Source of the DNA: Mytilus edulis
Taxonomy: Eukaryota; Mollusca; Bivalvia; Mytilida; Mytilidae
Assembly: GCF_963676685.1 (NCBI RefSeq)
Contig: NC_092351.1
Span: forward strand, 44,320,733 to 44,384,732
Direction of reading: 5' to 3'
DNA: 64,000 nucleotides
Shown: in pieces, positions 48,211-58,409 of the stretch
Layout: every line of letters begins with the position of its first letter
Position numbering within the stretch: position 1 is the first letter of the stretch
Program-made: the position numbers and the translations under genes
The notes under the pieces: model-generated
Databases searched by the model: none
What the model was told of the DNA's origin: nothing
The model's input: the letters and a program-made list of their open reading frames with translations, nothing else

Positions 48211-49214
48211 AAGAAAAGGTTGATTATGTAATGGGAGAAAAAGCTGATTATGCTGATGTATTGAAGATGAACCAAAAAGAGAAAATATGATACATCAATA
48301 ATTGTCCACGTTTTTTTATTCGTTCTAGACTACTAATGACTCAAACATTTAGCTTAACTTAGAATAGACTTTAAAGTGTGAGGAATATTATTTTTTTTCT
48401 AATCTGTACAGACTTCGTTCTGTGTGTGATCAAAAAGTGTTGCTGCCTGCAAAACAGCTTCTTTCTGTATTTAGAATTAATAAAAACTGTTATGAAACAG
48501 CTTAATATCTGTCTTTTAAATATATCTATAAAACATGTATACAACAAGAATGTGTTCATAGTACACGAATGCCTCACGAAAACTATCATTTTCTATGTTC
48601 AGTTGACCGTGACATTGGGGGTCGAAACTCTAATTTTGCATTAAAATTAGAAAGATCATTCTACCATATGGGACATGTGTTTTTTGTTTCAAATCCAACT
48701 TTATCAAAACCTTTTCTGCCCACAAACTTTAACTAACAACTTCAACCTGAAGCAGGACTGATGGACGGACGACACATGTAGTTCAAGGATACAATTAACG
48801 AACTTAAATAAGAAATTAAAAATGATATGTGTTCGTAATTACAGGTCACTTAGGTAAACGGTAAGCATCATCAGCTTAACAGGCTGTGCATTGTATGAAG
48901 ATATTGGATGTAAGGCGGAAAATTTAGGATGTGGAATAGAAGGGGAAAACTTGGGATCCTGGGTATAGAAAGATAAAAAGGTTGGTGAAACACCCTTAAA
49001 AACATCGGAGAAAGAATCACCCTCGTGTCACCCACCTCTCAGTACAGTAATAAAATAGCAATATATCGTCAAATACAAAAATACAATTAATAAAGGCAAC
49101 AGTAGTATACCGCTGTTCAAAACTCATAAATTCATGGACAAAAAACAAAATCGGAGTAACAAACTAAAACCGAGTCTGATTGAGACAGGAAATCATCATT
49201 ACTTTTTTTTCAAC
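48211..49214 (+). other. 3' flank of torsin C and C-D spacer
   Basis: After the premature stop the former tail codons persist, then a block conserved with the D 3' flank (gttctgtgtgtga, 'aaaaagtgttg', 'agcttctttctgtattt') that ends in a poly(A) signal. A reversed dispersed repeat lies at about 49090-49170. No gene. Confidence 0.5.
48479..48484 (+). terminator. Poly(A) signal of torsin C
   Basis: AATAAA lies about 270 nt after the stop, inside a 3' block that is conserved downstream of torsin D, where AATAAA is at 58403-58408. Confidence 0.5.
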
Positions 49215-49890
49215 AATAATATAGCACACGCTGTTAACAATAACTCCACTAACACAGGCACCTTAGAGAAAGTACCTGGTTCTTAATTACCAGGGATTCG
49301 TCATGTAGAAAACTGCATATTGCTAATCTTTCATAAAATATATCATTCTAGTTTAACTAAACGAAGTAGTAAGTAGGGTTTCGTAGTTGAATTCAATCAA
49401 CATTGAGGTAGACTACTAGTATATCATGTATATCGTAATTAAAACGTTTTGACATGGAGATTGTCAGTAAGGATGGTGCGCAAAAGCATCAGAAAATTAT
49501 GTTTATGCAGTTCATGAAACTTAAAAGTTACAACAATGAAATCATTTGTTTTCATTTTACCTCTTTGAAGATTGTATCGGGAATGAGATCTAGAACGACT
49601 CCTGGTTAGATATGATACTAGATCGGAATGTTTTAAACCGAAAAATAACCCATTTATGTTTAAAAATTTGGAAATGTTGTATTCACTGCATAATAAAATA
49701 CCTACTAGCACTAGTGACTTTGAATTACTACAAATAGCAAAAAAAGTATATGGTCATCAAATATATTCAAAATGAATAAAAGTACTTCAATTAAGTAAGT
49801 ATACAGAATTTCTGTGGCAGTGTTAAAAAGTGGTGCGATTTAAATTCAAAAAGCTATCATTATCCCCATAGTCAAGGTATAATTCTTCCG

Positions 49891-49931
49891 TTGACCGATA
49901 TAAGTGCACACGATTTCGTTGTTGGTTATAT
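49891..49931 (+). promoter_or_regulatory. Conserved upstream block of torsin D
   Basis: Counterpart of 37548-37588 with few changes (accgatataagtgc, cacgatttcgttgttggtta). Confidence 0.4.
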
Positions 49932-50078
49932 GCATGAGACTTTAACACTAGTTGTTAAAAATAGAAGTAAGAACTTTAAAATCGATTTTTTGAAATTTTT
50001 ACAAACGAAACCTTGGTTTTTTACATTAGCGCTTTAAATACAGGAGGTCACATGGTCAACGTTGAGAGACATAGTAGG

Positions 50079-53000
50079 ATGTCTAGAAATATTCAACGCA
50101 CTGATCATAGCTTCTTTAAAGGGGTTTTTAAAAGTGAAAACTTGGTTCCAACTATTGCTTGCGCATGGTTTGTAGCGTTATTATTCTCTGGCGTGATTAT
50201 AAGTCTTGAAGATCCCAAAATATGGAGCGAAACTTGCAATGAAAGATGGATTCATTTAAATACGACAGGTAACTATTTTGACTATCATACTTTGTTTTAC
50301 TTTTGATAAAGTGTTACCACCATAGACTCACGCTCTTTCGGAATTTATTCGAACGATTTTTTTTGTGAAATATAATGCTGAAAATATAAAATAAAATTAA
50401 GCATCATCATGACAAAATATTTAAAAAAAATCTGTTTAACAATTGCAATTTTCCTGCTGGACATGCCGACTTTCATACATGTCGATTTATAAATGATGTG
50501 AAATAATAGCTATATGTATCATACACATTTAATACCTGACTAAATTATCCTATATTAACCTGGATATTAATTGAAATAGTATGTACATTCTTCCTATAAC
50601 TTTAACTTGATATCTTTCTTTTTTGAAGTAAAGTATGCCTATAATTGCATATTATGTAGTATGCCCGTGTTTTTATCACCCTATTAGCTTTCAATATACA
50701 CAAACACTTGTATGTTTTATTTGAGCATCCCTGAGAAGTCTTTTGAAGACAAAACGCGCGTCTTTCCTACAAAATTTTCATTACAAATTTTGTTGATGGA
50801 ATTCACAACTACATAAAGTATCTTTATAAATGATCAAATCATGAATTTAAAAATGCAATTTAAATCAATTAATGAGTTTTGATGTATACACAGCTCGTAT
50901 AATACTGTTTCCTTGAAAACAGTGGCAGGTCGAATTTAGGAGAGGCTATTTGCGCTCCTCACTAAACGAAAAATACACCATTTGTACCTTAATCGCATCA
51001 AATATTCTTACGATTGTGAAACAAGTTACCTTAAGTTCGAGTTTTCTACTATAAAAATGATTTTACAGAAGGTGAACATACAAACCAAATAAATTTTACC
51101 ATTAAACAATGTTCTCAAGATCATATATATCAAGATTCTATCATTTAATTTCCCATCTTCTTACAACATTTAATTTTAGAATTAAAGAATGATTTGCATG
51201 CCAATGTTTATGGAGAACACATCGCCGTGAAGACCGTTGTGAATCACCTCAATGCTCATTTATTAAATGAAAACCCGTCCAAAGCCTTGGCTTTCTCCTT
51301 CCATGGCGGACCAGGAACTGGAAAGACTTTGATCACCAAAATATTAGTTAATCAGTTGTACAAAGAAGGTTTTAAAAGTCAGTTTGTACATATGGTTGTA
51401 GCTTCTAGAGATTTTCCTAACGAAAAGGATACAGATACATATAAGGTGTAGTACAATTCGATTGGATTTTTCAATATAGCTTAATTGGTGAAGTAAGCGA
51501 TTATGATATCTATATAGAATATAACATTTTTCGTTCAAAACTAGTTTTCCTGTTATCAAGTGTGACGACGATAAAAGATAACAAAAAACATTTGGGCTTT
51601 AAATCACGTCCCAATTTTACGATGACGGTGTTTATTAAGCGCGAAAATTTATAATGAATGAATATTTGAATATCATTCATGTATATTGCTATTTATGGAC
51701 AGACAGTTTTATAAGAACTTATGCTACATCATGTCGATACTGTTTATTTATATTTTGGCTTTTTATAAGGTCATGCGTTTTGTACGTCCTTACATTGATA
51801 ATTTTTTATGTGTTCTGATTGATACTTTGAATTGAGAGAATCAGATTAATCTAATAGTTCTAATTGGCTATGAAGTAGATTTCAGAAATTCAAGTACTCA
51901 TTTTTCTGTACTTGTTTTTATGTGCATGTAGCCAGATTTTGTGCCTCGTACCGATTTTTGTGGTTAGGTTTTGGTGTTTGTTCATAGCTTGTGCTTTTAC
52001 GCCATTGTCCCAGGTTATGCGCCAGCAAACATATTCAACCCTGTCGCATTCTCTATGTAACTGTCCAAGGCCAGGGACTTGTCATTTAGTGGTTGTCGTT
52101 TATTGTTGTATGTCAAATTTACTTTACCATGTTTACTTTAATGTTTTGTACATAAATCTGGTCGTTAAATAGTTTTCCCTTTTGAATTGTTTAACAAGTG
52201 GATTTCTTAGATTTTTGTAGCTTACTATGTGATATGGGGTTTGCTTATCGTTGAAGGCAATTTATATGTCTTTAGCTGTTTACTTCTTTGTAATTTGTAA
52301 TCGTAGGCATAGGTTTTCAAATTAGTAATCATATCACGTCATCTGATTTTTATATTACACCCGTGCATATAAAAAAAAATGACTGTATTGCAGATTAAAC
52401 TTAGAAATTTAATCGAAGACAAAGTGAAACAATGTGGACAATCCATGTTTATATTTGACGAAGTGGATAAGCTATCACCTGAGTTATTAAACATATTAAA
52501 ACCTTATCTGGACCACCACGAACACATTGATAACAACGTTTATAGAAAATCCATATTCATTTTCTTGAGGTAATTTATCTTATACGTTTTGTAGTATAGC
52601 GAAATATAGACATTTTGTGATAAGCTTTCATAATGGTTTTAACATTATCGTTAATGCTTTTTAGATAATTCAGTATGATGTTGATGTGTTTACAGTTAAA
52701 AAAAAACAAAAAACACTGAACAGTCTAAATATACAGTGAACATAATAGTGTCTAAACGGGATAAAACTGAAAAATGACTGAACGACTAAAAATTACTAAA
52801 TTATTCATTTTCAGCATTGAAAGAGATATTTTGATCAAACCGCAGTTATCTTTAACTAGAAAACCTTTTTTGGATTTGTGTTTGGGTTTTTTTCTAGAAT
52901 CTGGAGTAGACATGTTACGTTCTGAATATATATTGTCTGTCCTGTTGCACGAGCTCGCGCGGTTCCAGCGCCACAATTATATGTTGATCGTTTTCAATAT

Positions 53001-54914
53001 GCAATACGTATATCTTTTCTTATGATATTTTTAACGTAAAAATGTAACAAATTTAAGCTTACCATGTTTAAACATGAACGATGGACACATTTTGTCAATA
53101 CTTTTAACTGAGATCTCCCTCGATTTTTTGAGAGATTTGTAATGCTCAGTCGTTGTTTTTTCTATGTTGAATATAGGTTGTTGTCTTATAATTATAATCA
53201 TGTTAGAACTCAAAGACAATCTATGATTTATTTTTTAGCAACACAGCTGGTCCCCTGTTGAACAAACACATGCTTGATTTCTGGCGTGACGGCAAGACTC
53301 GTGATGAAATTGATTTAAAGGATCTGGAAAATATAATTGCTAACTCTTCTATCAATTCTGAAGGAAGTGAGTAAACCTTAATTGGTACAACTGCTATTTA
53401 AAAAAAAATCCTGTTGAATTTAACATAATTATACGCTTAATACAAACAGCATGCTGACCATAGTTGACTGTCGACAAACTTATATAATGAGTATTAAACG
53501 ATGCCTTAATTAAATATGGTAGTTACTGGGTACTTGAGATTTAATTTTCTGAATAATTACAAGGATCAAAAAGAAACGTATTCTTACTATAAAATGAGCT
53601 ATTCACAATATCCTTGATTATTGTTTTAATCGGTTAAAACATTATTCTTTTGTATTACAATTAAAACATAGGTAAAGATTGCTGTCAAACAGTAATGCAT
53701 ATTTACAGTACTACATTCTATCGATATTTCATATGTTTGTATTGCACAAGAATATATGATCTTCTGATTGTTTTGACCCAGGCATTTACACTTAATCCAT
53801 TGAATGTGTACTGATTGATACTGTAAACTTAGATATACGATGTTTACTAGTGTTTATTGGTTTTAACTGCAAGTACTCTAATGTTTCTTAAGTTTGTTTT
53901 GTGTGAGTGTATGTGTATGAATCTGGTGAATCAACATTTTGTAACCTGAGTTTTATTGTTTTTATGTTCTTATGTTGTGCTGTTACACCACTAGTCATTT
54001 GATTGAGGAGATTTCGGTGCCCACAAACATAATGCACCCCTCAAATAGTTTTTTTTTACAAATAGATAGGAACTATTGTCGTAGGGCATATGATGTCCTA
54101 TAAATGTTTAATGTTACGTCCTTGTGTATCTGGTGGATACTTGTCTCATTTAGCCATTATATCACATCTTTTGATGTATAAAGTTATGTATGTGTTTTAG
54201 TGTATTTGTGTATTTAGTCTGTTTTGTTTGTGTAAGTCCATTTAGAAGTGAATAGTAATTGAAGATAGATAAAAAAAAAAATCAGTTTGATATAATTTTG
54301 TCAAATCTGACCAGAAGTGGTTCTCTATGTTTTCTATTCAAGTACTAGTTTATTAGACCAAAACATAAAGAAAAGTAAAGGTACTGGAATTCAATATTGA
54401 GACTTATTTTGTCACAGTCTTTATCTCTAATTTCGATTTGATCAATGCCCTTTATTCTTAAATTTGACATATCTGTATAACTTTGGTTAGTTATCAACTT
54501 CTACACGTTGAGAGTATTCCAAATAATTTAATATGCCATTTTCTTTTAGGTGGATATTATAAGAGTGATCTTATATTACATCATCTTATCACAGCATTTA
54601 TCCCATTTCTACCTATCGAAAAAGAGCATGTGGTGTATTGCATCAAACATCACCTGGTAGCGAAAGGTCATTATGACACTCCGATTAATAAAATTGAAGA
54701 AATTGCTCAGCAACTCCAGTTTTATCCAAATGAAACAAACAAAATGTTCTCAACGACAGGTTGCAAAAGGGTAGAAGAGAAAGTTGATTATATAATGGGA
54801 GAGGTACGTACTGAAACCCGGACCGGACCGGACTCCGGACCCGGACTTTGGTATGAAACCCGGACCCGGACCAGGACCGGACGCCGGACCCGGACCAAAT
54901 GCCGGACTGGGTAA
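50079..54914 (+). CDS. Torsin-family AAA+ ATPase, copy D (transposon-altered C-terminus)
   Basis: Exons: 50079-50268, 51180-51445, 52394-52569, 53239-53366 and 54550-54914, all gt/ag and in phase, giving about 374 aa. The start is set by alignment to copies C and E (190-nt exon 1); an in-frame ATG at 50052 is an alternative. Exon 1 has a hydrophobic anchor (IACAWFVALLFSGVIISL), much diverged from C and E. Walker A is GGPGTGKT, Walker B MFIFDEVDK, sensor-1 SNTAG and sensor-2 STTGCKR, so the ATPase core is complete. A DNA transposon starts at 54803, just after the codons for IMG. The frame runs on into its inverted repeat, adding about 36 Arg/Thr/Gly/Pro-rich residues (VRTETRTGPDSG...) before TAA at 54912-54914. 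The native stop and poly(A) site lie beyond the transposon. Confidence 0.82.
54803..54910 (+). repeat. Left terminal inverted repeat
   Basis: GC-rich 'ccggacc' repeats in an otherwise AT-rich region. Doubles as coding sequence for the extended C-terminus of torsin D. Confidence 0.85.
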
Positions 54915-55678
54915 AAATTATGAATTTTCTTAGAATCACCTTTTCTTTTTTTAATCAGGAAAAGGAAGATAATTTTTGAGAACTGTAACACAGTACATTA
55001 TAATAATGATAAGATAATCAAATTTTGCTCTTACTCTTGTATAGTCTAGAAGAGAAGACAAGCATGCAAGTTAGCCTTGCAATGATTCTGTATCTTCAAT
55101 TTACAGTTGTGCAATTACTTTAAAAAAAATTATACATACAGTATGAATGTTTACAAATGACTTTAAAAAACATGGAATTATTTTTTTATAAATCAAAGGG
55201 AGAAAGTGGATTTTCTTAGAATCATTTTTTCCGTTTTTTATTAAAATTATTCAGAAGGAAGTTAATTTTGGCAGGAATAAACAAGATGCATTACATGTAT
55301 AATAATTATGAAAATTAATTAAACCTGTATAACCGGCCCCATATACTGATATATACCGTGACAGTAGTTTATATGGACAGCAGTGACGCGATGCATGAAC
55401 ACGCATTACGTAATTGTGTACTATATGTGTTTTAAAGTCCGACAGGAAATCACTAGAATACCTGGTCTGGAGTTTATTTCTGTATTGCTGTTTATATAAG
55501 TCCGGGGTTATTTCAGGTCAAGGGCCGGACTCACCTTGGTTTTTTTTTTGTCTTTCTCTTATGAACTGCTTTTGTAACTTTTCCCCCGTTATAATCAAAT
55601 TATTAAAAGGGTCAATGAATAAACATGAAAAACATCTCTTCGTCAAATAATGTCAGCAGTTTTGTATCATTGTCCTAA

Positions 55679-56302
55679 ATGGCATATTTTGCAATTACAC
55701 CTAGTCCGGGGTCATGTAAGGTCACTAACACATGGCATTATTACGAAGGTAAAAAGTTCCAACGGGCATATCCAGGAAAAGGTCATTGGGTCTTGTCATA
55801 CAAGTCAGTTGACAGTCAATCAGTATACCTTATTGACAGTATGTGAAGTTCACGGGAGGCCTTGTCGCCATCCTTGCAAATACAACTTGCAGCAGTGTAC
55901 GGTCACACGGATAAGCTGCTCAATATCAACATGCCATATATTCAGCAGCAAAGAAACAGCGTTGACTGTGGTGTTATGTGTATTGCATTCTTGGTGGAGT
56001 TTTGTCAAAAAGGACACCAAGGTGTCTTATCTGCTAACTTCGATCTAAGCCAAATTCGCTCTCACTTGTTGCGCTGTTTTGGGAAAGGTGATATTACATC
56101 TTTTCCGCAAATATCACATAAACTTCGGTCTAATGTAAGATGCCAAGACATAAGACTGAGACTGCACTGCATTTGTAACATGCCAGAGGTATTCAGTGAC
56201 ATGATAAAGTGCGACCGATGTGCATTATGGTTCCACAAGAAGTGTTTTAGTCTCGATCATACGATGGACAGCAGTTGGTTCTGTGTTGGTTGCAGCAATT
56301 AG
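55679..56302 (+). pseudogene. Ulp1-type cysteine protease plus PHD finger, transposon-borne
   Basis: One frame carries KGHWVLSYKS (His) and VYLIDSM (Asp), then an in-frame TGA (55844-55846). It continues with YIQQQRNSVDCGVMCIAF (Gln and the Asp-Cys-Gly catalytic Cys): the His-Asp-Gln-Cys order of Ulp1/SENP-type deSUMOylating proteases. It is followed by a PHD-type zinc finger (CIC, KCDRCALWFHKKC, WFCVGC) and a stop. There is no clear start: TAA lies just before the ATG at 55679. Ulp1 domains occur as accessory genes in several DNA transposons (for example Kaonashi MULEs and KDZ elements). The single internal stop suggests recent decay; readthrough or splicing cannot be excluded. Confidence 0.78.
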
Positions 56303-58050
56303 ACTTTGTATAGACACTGATCCGTGTTCAATAATAGAATAGTAGAACATTTTATTTGCAATTTACTGCAATTTCAATCACAGTTGTCCCGCATAAAAAA
56401 TGTGTCATTGTAATTATTGATTCATATTCAATATTTTATTAGATTTTCTTCGGCATGTAGATGTACAATTATATACTTAGCTTAAATGATCGAAACAAAC
56501 GGTCCCGACTTTAATTTTAATAGAATAAAACATTTCAAACACTTACTGCCGCCTGAACACTGTTCCCTAAAATCAGGTTTATAGTTCAAATATGGAGAGT
56601 CTCAGTTTCACGTCCTTTTGAAAATAGAGGGTCCTTGTATATATTAGAAAAATTATTCACGAAGTTAAAGGGAGAAGGAAAAACCATTATTCGAATGAAA
56701 ATACACAACACTGTGCCTTAAAAATAACGGTAAAAAGACGATCAACCTTCCAAAAGTAACGATTATATGTAGCAGGAATTGTAACATGTACACGATACCA
56801 CATCCTATAACATACGATACATGAAAACCAACCAAACACATATTAATACAACTCAACCGAAGTTAAGGAATGTTATGAAAGGTAGTACATGCTGAATAAG
56901 TGTATGGGCACACGATGATAAGTCATTGCCACATGAAAAATTGAGAATATCATACAGTATATATGTATTGCATCAAGTCTTAATGTGCTATAAATAAAGA
57001 CCTGTATTTATACAGCACAACAAATTAACAAATTAACAAACTATAAAACTTAGTTGCAATTGGCTGAACTATTATGTGACAACATTCAAATGTCTTTTTG
57101 AAATATTTAGGATGGCCCTGAAAAGGGCCGTTGAGTATGAAAGTATATACTTTAAGAATTTCTCTCTGGTGACCTATCTCCCTGTAAGTTGTCTAAGTCC
57201 GTGCAGAATGCACACCCCTTTTCAAAGAAATTTGTTTTGCATGAACACATGAAGAGACATTAATTGTCGAAATCAGGAATTATTGTGTACTTTTTTCCAC
57301 CTTTTGTTTGCGATATACCATGTTGTTCGCAAGTTTATGCTTTCTGTTAGATATTAAAGTTTAATGATGTTTTTGAGCATCCAACCCCTCTAATCTCGGA
57401 CAGAGATGGTATAGCACAACAAAAGAAAAAACTATAAAACTTAGTTGCAATTGGATAAACTCATCCATTTTGTTACATCCCGTTGTCCGTTTATTTTGAT
57501 AGGCGCCAATGGAAGTCAGCAGGGTTTAAGCATATCAAATGTTCGACCTGTTAGGCAAAGGCGTTTTGTTAAAATATACTTTATCACTATTCGGTAATTT
57601 AGAAAATGTTGTTTTTTTTAAACAAGAATTTTGTTTTGCATGTTCACGTATAGAAAATGAGATTTTTATCCAACAAAATCATAGGTTTTTAAATTTACTT
57701 ACAAGCAACAAGACGTCAATTAGCAAAATGATTAGCTAAAACAAAGATAAAATCGTTTCCTTTCGTTAAAGCCAACAAAAAAATGGACGAAATTCTTTAT
57801 TCCCAAAAGTAGTTGACGAATATTTTTTGTTTATCCTGAACAGATTTTTTTAAAACATGTGATTTTGAAACTGAGGAGTGAACATTCTTATGTTAAACTT
57901 AAAGTTGTGTATTATATTATGTAATTTCTTGCGACTTTTTATGAAATTCTTTAATAAAAAACATCTTCTTTGAGTAATTTATAATTTTTAAACCTGACCG
58001 TCAATAAATGTTAATTGCATTAAAGATCATTAAATAGGTAAAAATAATTC
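56303..58050. other. Non-coding interior of the transposon
   Basis: No frame with recognisable domains. A block 'actataaaacttagttgcaa' is repeated at about 57040 and 57430, and a histone-type stem-loop lies at 57114-57129. Sub-terminal repeats ('attttcttagaatca') occur near 54925 and 55212 at the other end. Confidence 0.5.
57110..57134 (-). promoter_or_regulatory. Histone-mRNA-type 3' stem-loop
   Basis: On the minus strand the sequence reads CAAC-GGCCCT-TTTC-AGGGCC-ATCC: a 6-bp stem with a 4-nt loop that matches the replication-dependent histone 3' end consensus. No histone coding sequence was recognised on the minus strand beside it. Further along that strand, near 57440-57500, CCAAT-like motifs occur. 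It may be a captured histone gene remnant or chance. Confidence 0.5.
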
Positions 58051-58162
58051 AGTCCGGGTCCGGTATCCAGTCCGGGTCCAGCGTCCGGTCCGGGTCCGGG
58101 TCCGGGTTCCATACATAAGTCCGGGTCCGGAGTCCGGTCCGGTCCGGGTTTCAGTGCGTACC
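58051..58162 (-). repeat. Right terminal inverted repeat
   Basis: Reverse complement of 54803-54910 with scattered substitutions. Followed directly by the second AATGGGAGA. Confidence 0.85.
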
Positions 58163-58402
58163 AATGGGAGAAGGAGATCAACGCTGATGTATTGAAATGA
58201 ACACAAAGTGAAAATATAATAATCAAGAATTTTTCATTTTTTCCTTTTGTTATAGACCACTACTTACTCGAAGATTTAGCTTAACTTTTAAAAGACTTTA
58301 AAGTGTGATGAATATTATCTTTTTATTACGTACAGATTCCGTTCTGTGTGTGAACAAAAAGTGTTGATGCCTGCATAATAGCTTCTTTCTGTATTTAGAA
58401 TG

Positions 58403-58408
58403 AATAAA
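58403..58408 (+). terminator. Native poly(A) signal of torsin D, now beyond the transposon
   Basis: AATAAA within the 3' block shared with torsin C. The insertion has moved it about 3.4 kb away from the coding sequence. Confidence 0.5.
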
Positions 58409-58409
58409 A

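Larger units (their letters stand above)
54803..58162. mobile_element. 3,360-bp TIR DNA transposon in torsin D exon 5 (Mutator-like?)
   Basis: The ends are inverted repeats of about 110 nt starting GGTACGTACTGAAACC on the left and, reverse-complemented, GGTACGCACTGAAACC on the right. They are built largely of 'ccggac' sub-repeats. The 9-bp direct duplication AATGGGAGA flanks it (54794-54802 and 58163-58171), and the empty site is visible in torsin C (near 48229). A 9-bp duplication with long inverted repeats is typical of Mutator-like elements. The interior has an Ulp1/PHD frame but no transposase that I could recognise, so it is non-autonomous or decayed. Superfamily is inference. Confidence 0.85.

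Noticed and set aside
50720..50770. Third hammerhead in torsin D intron 1
   Set aside because: The repeat end is present, but the core reads CTGAGAA and AAAAC, so essential residues are lost.
54685..54991. Minus-strand open frames overlapping torsin D exon 5
   Set aside because: They are antisense of the exon and the GC-rich inverted repeat, with no domain or splice support.
56340..58040. Transposase inside the TIR element
   Set aside because: No frame with DDE-type or zinc-finger signatures could be read; only short AT-rich frames exist.
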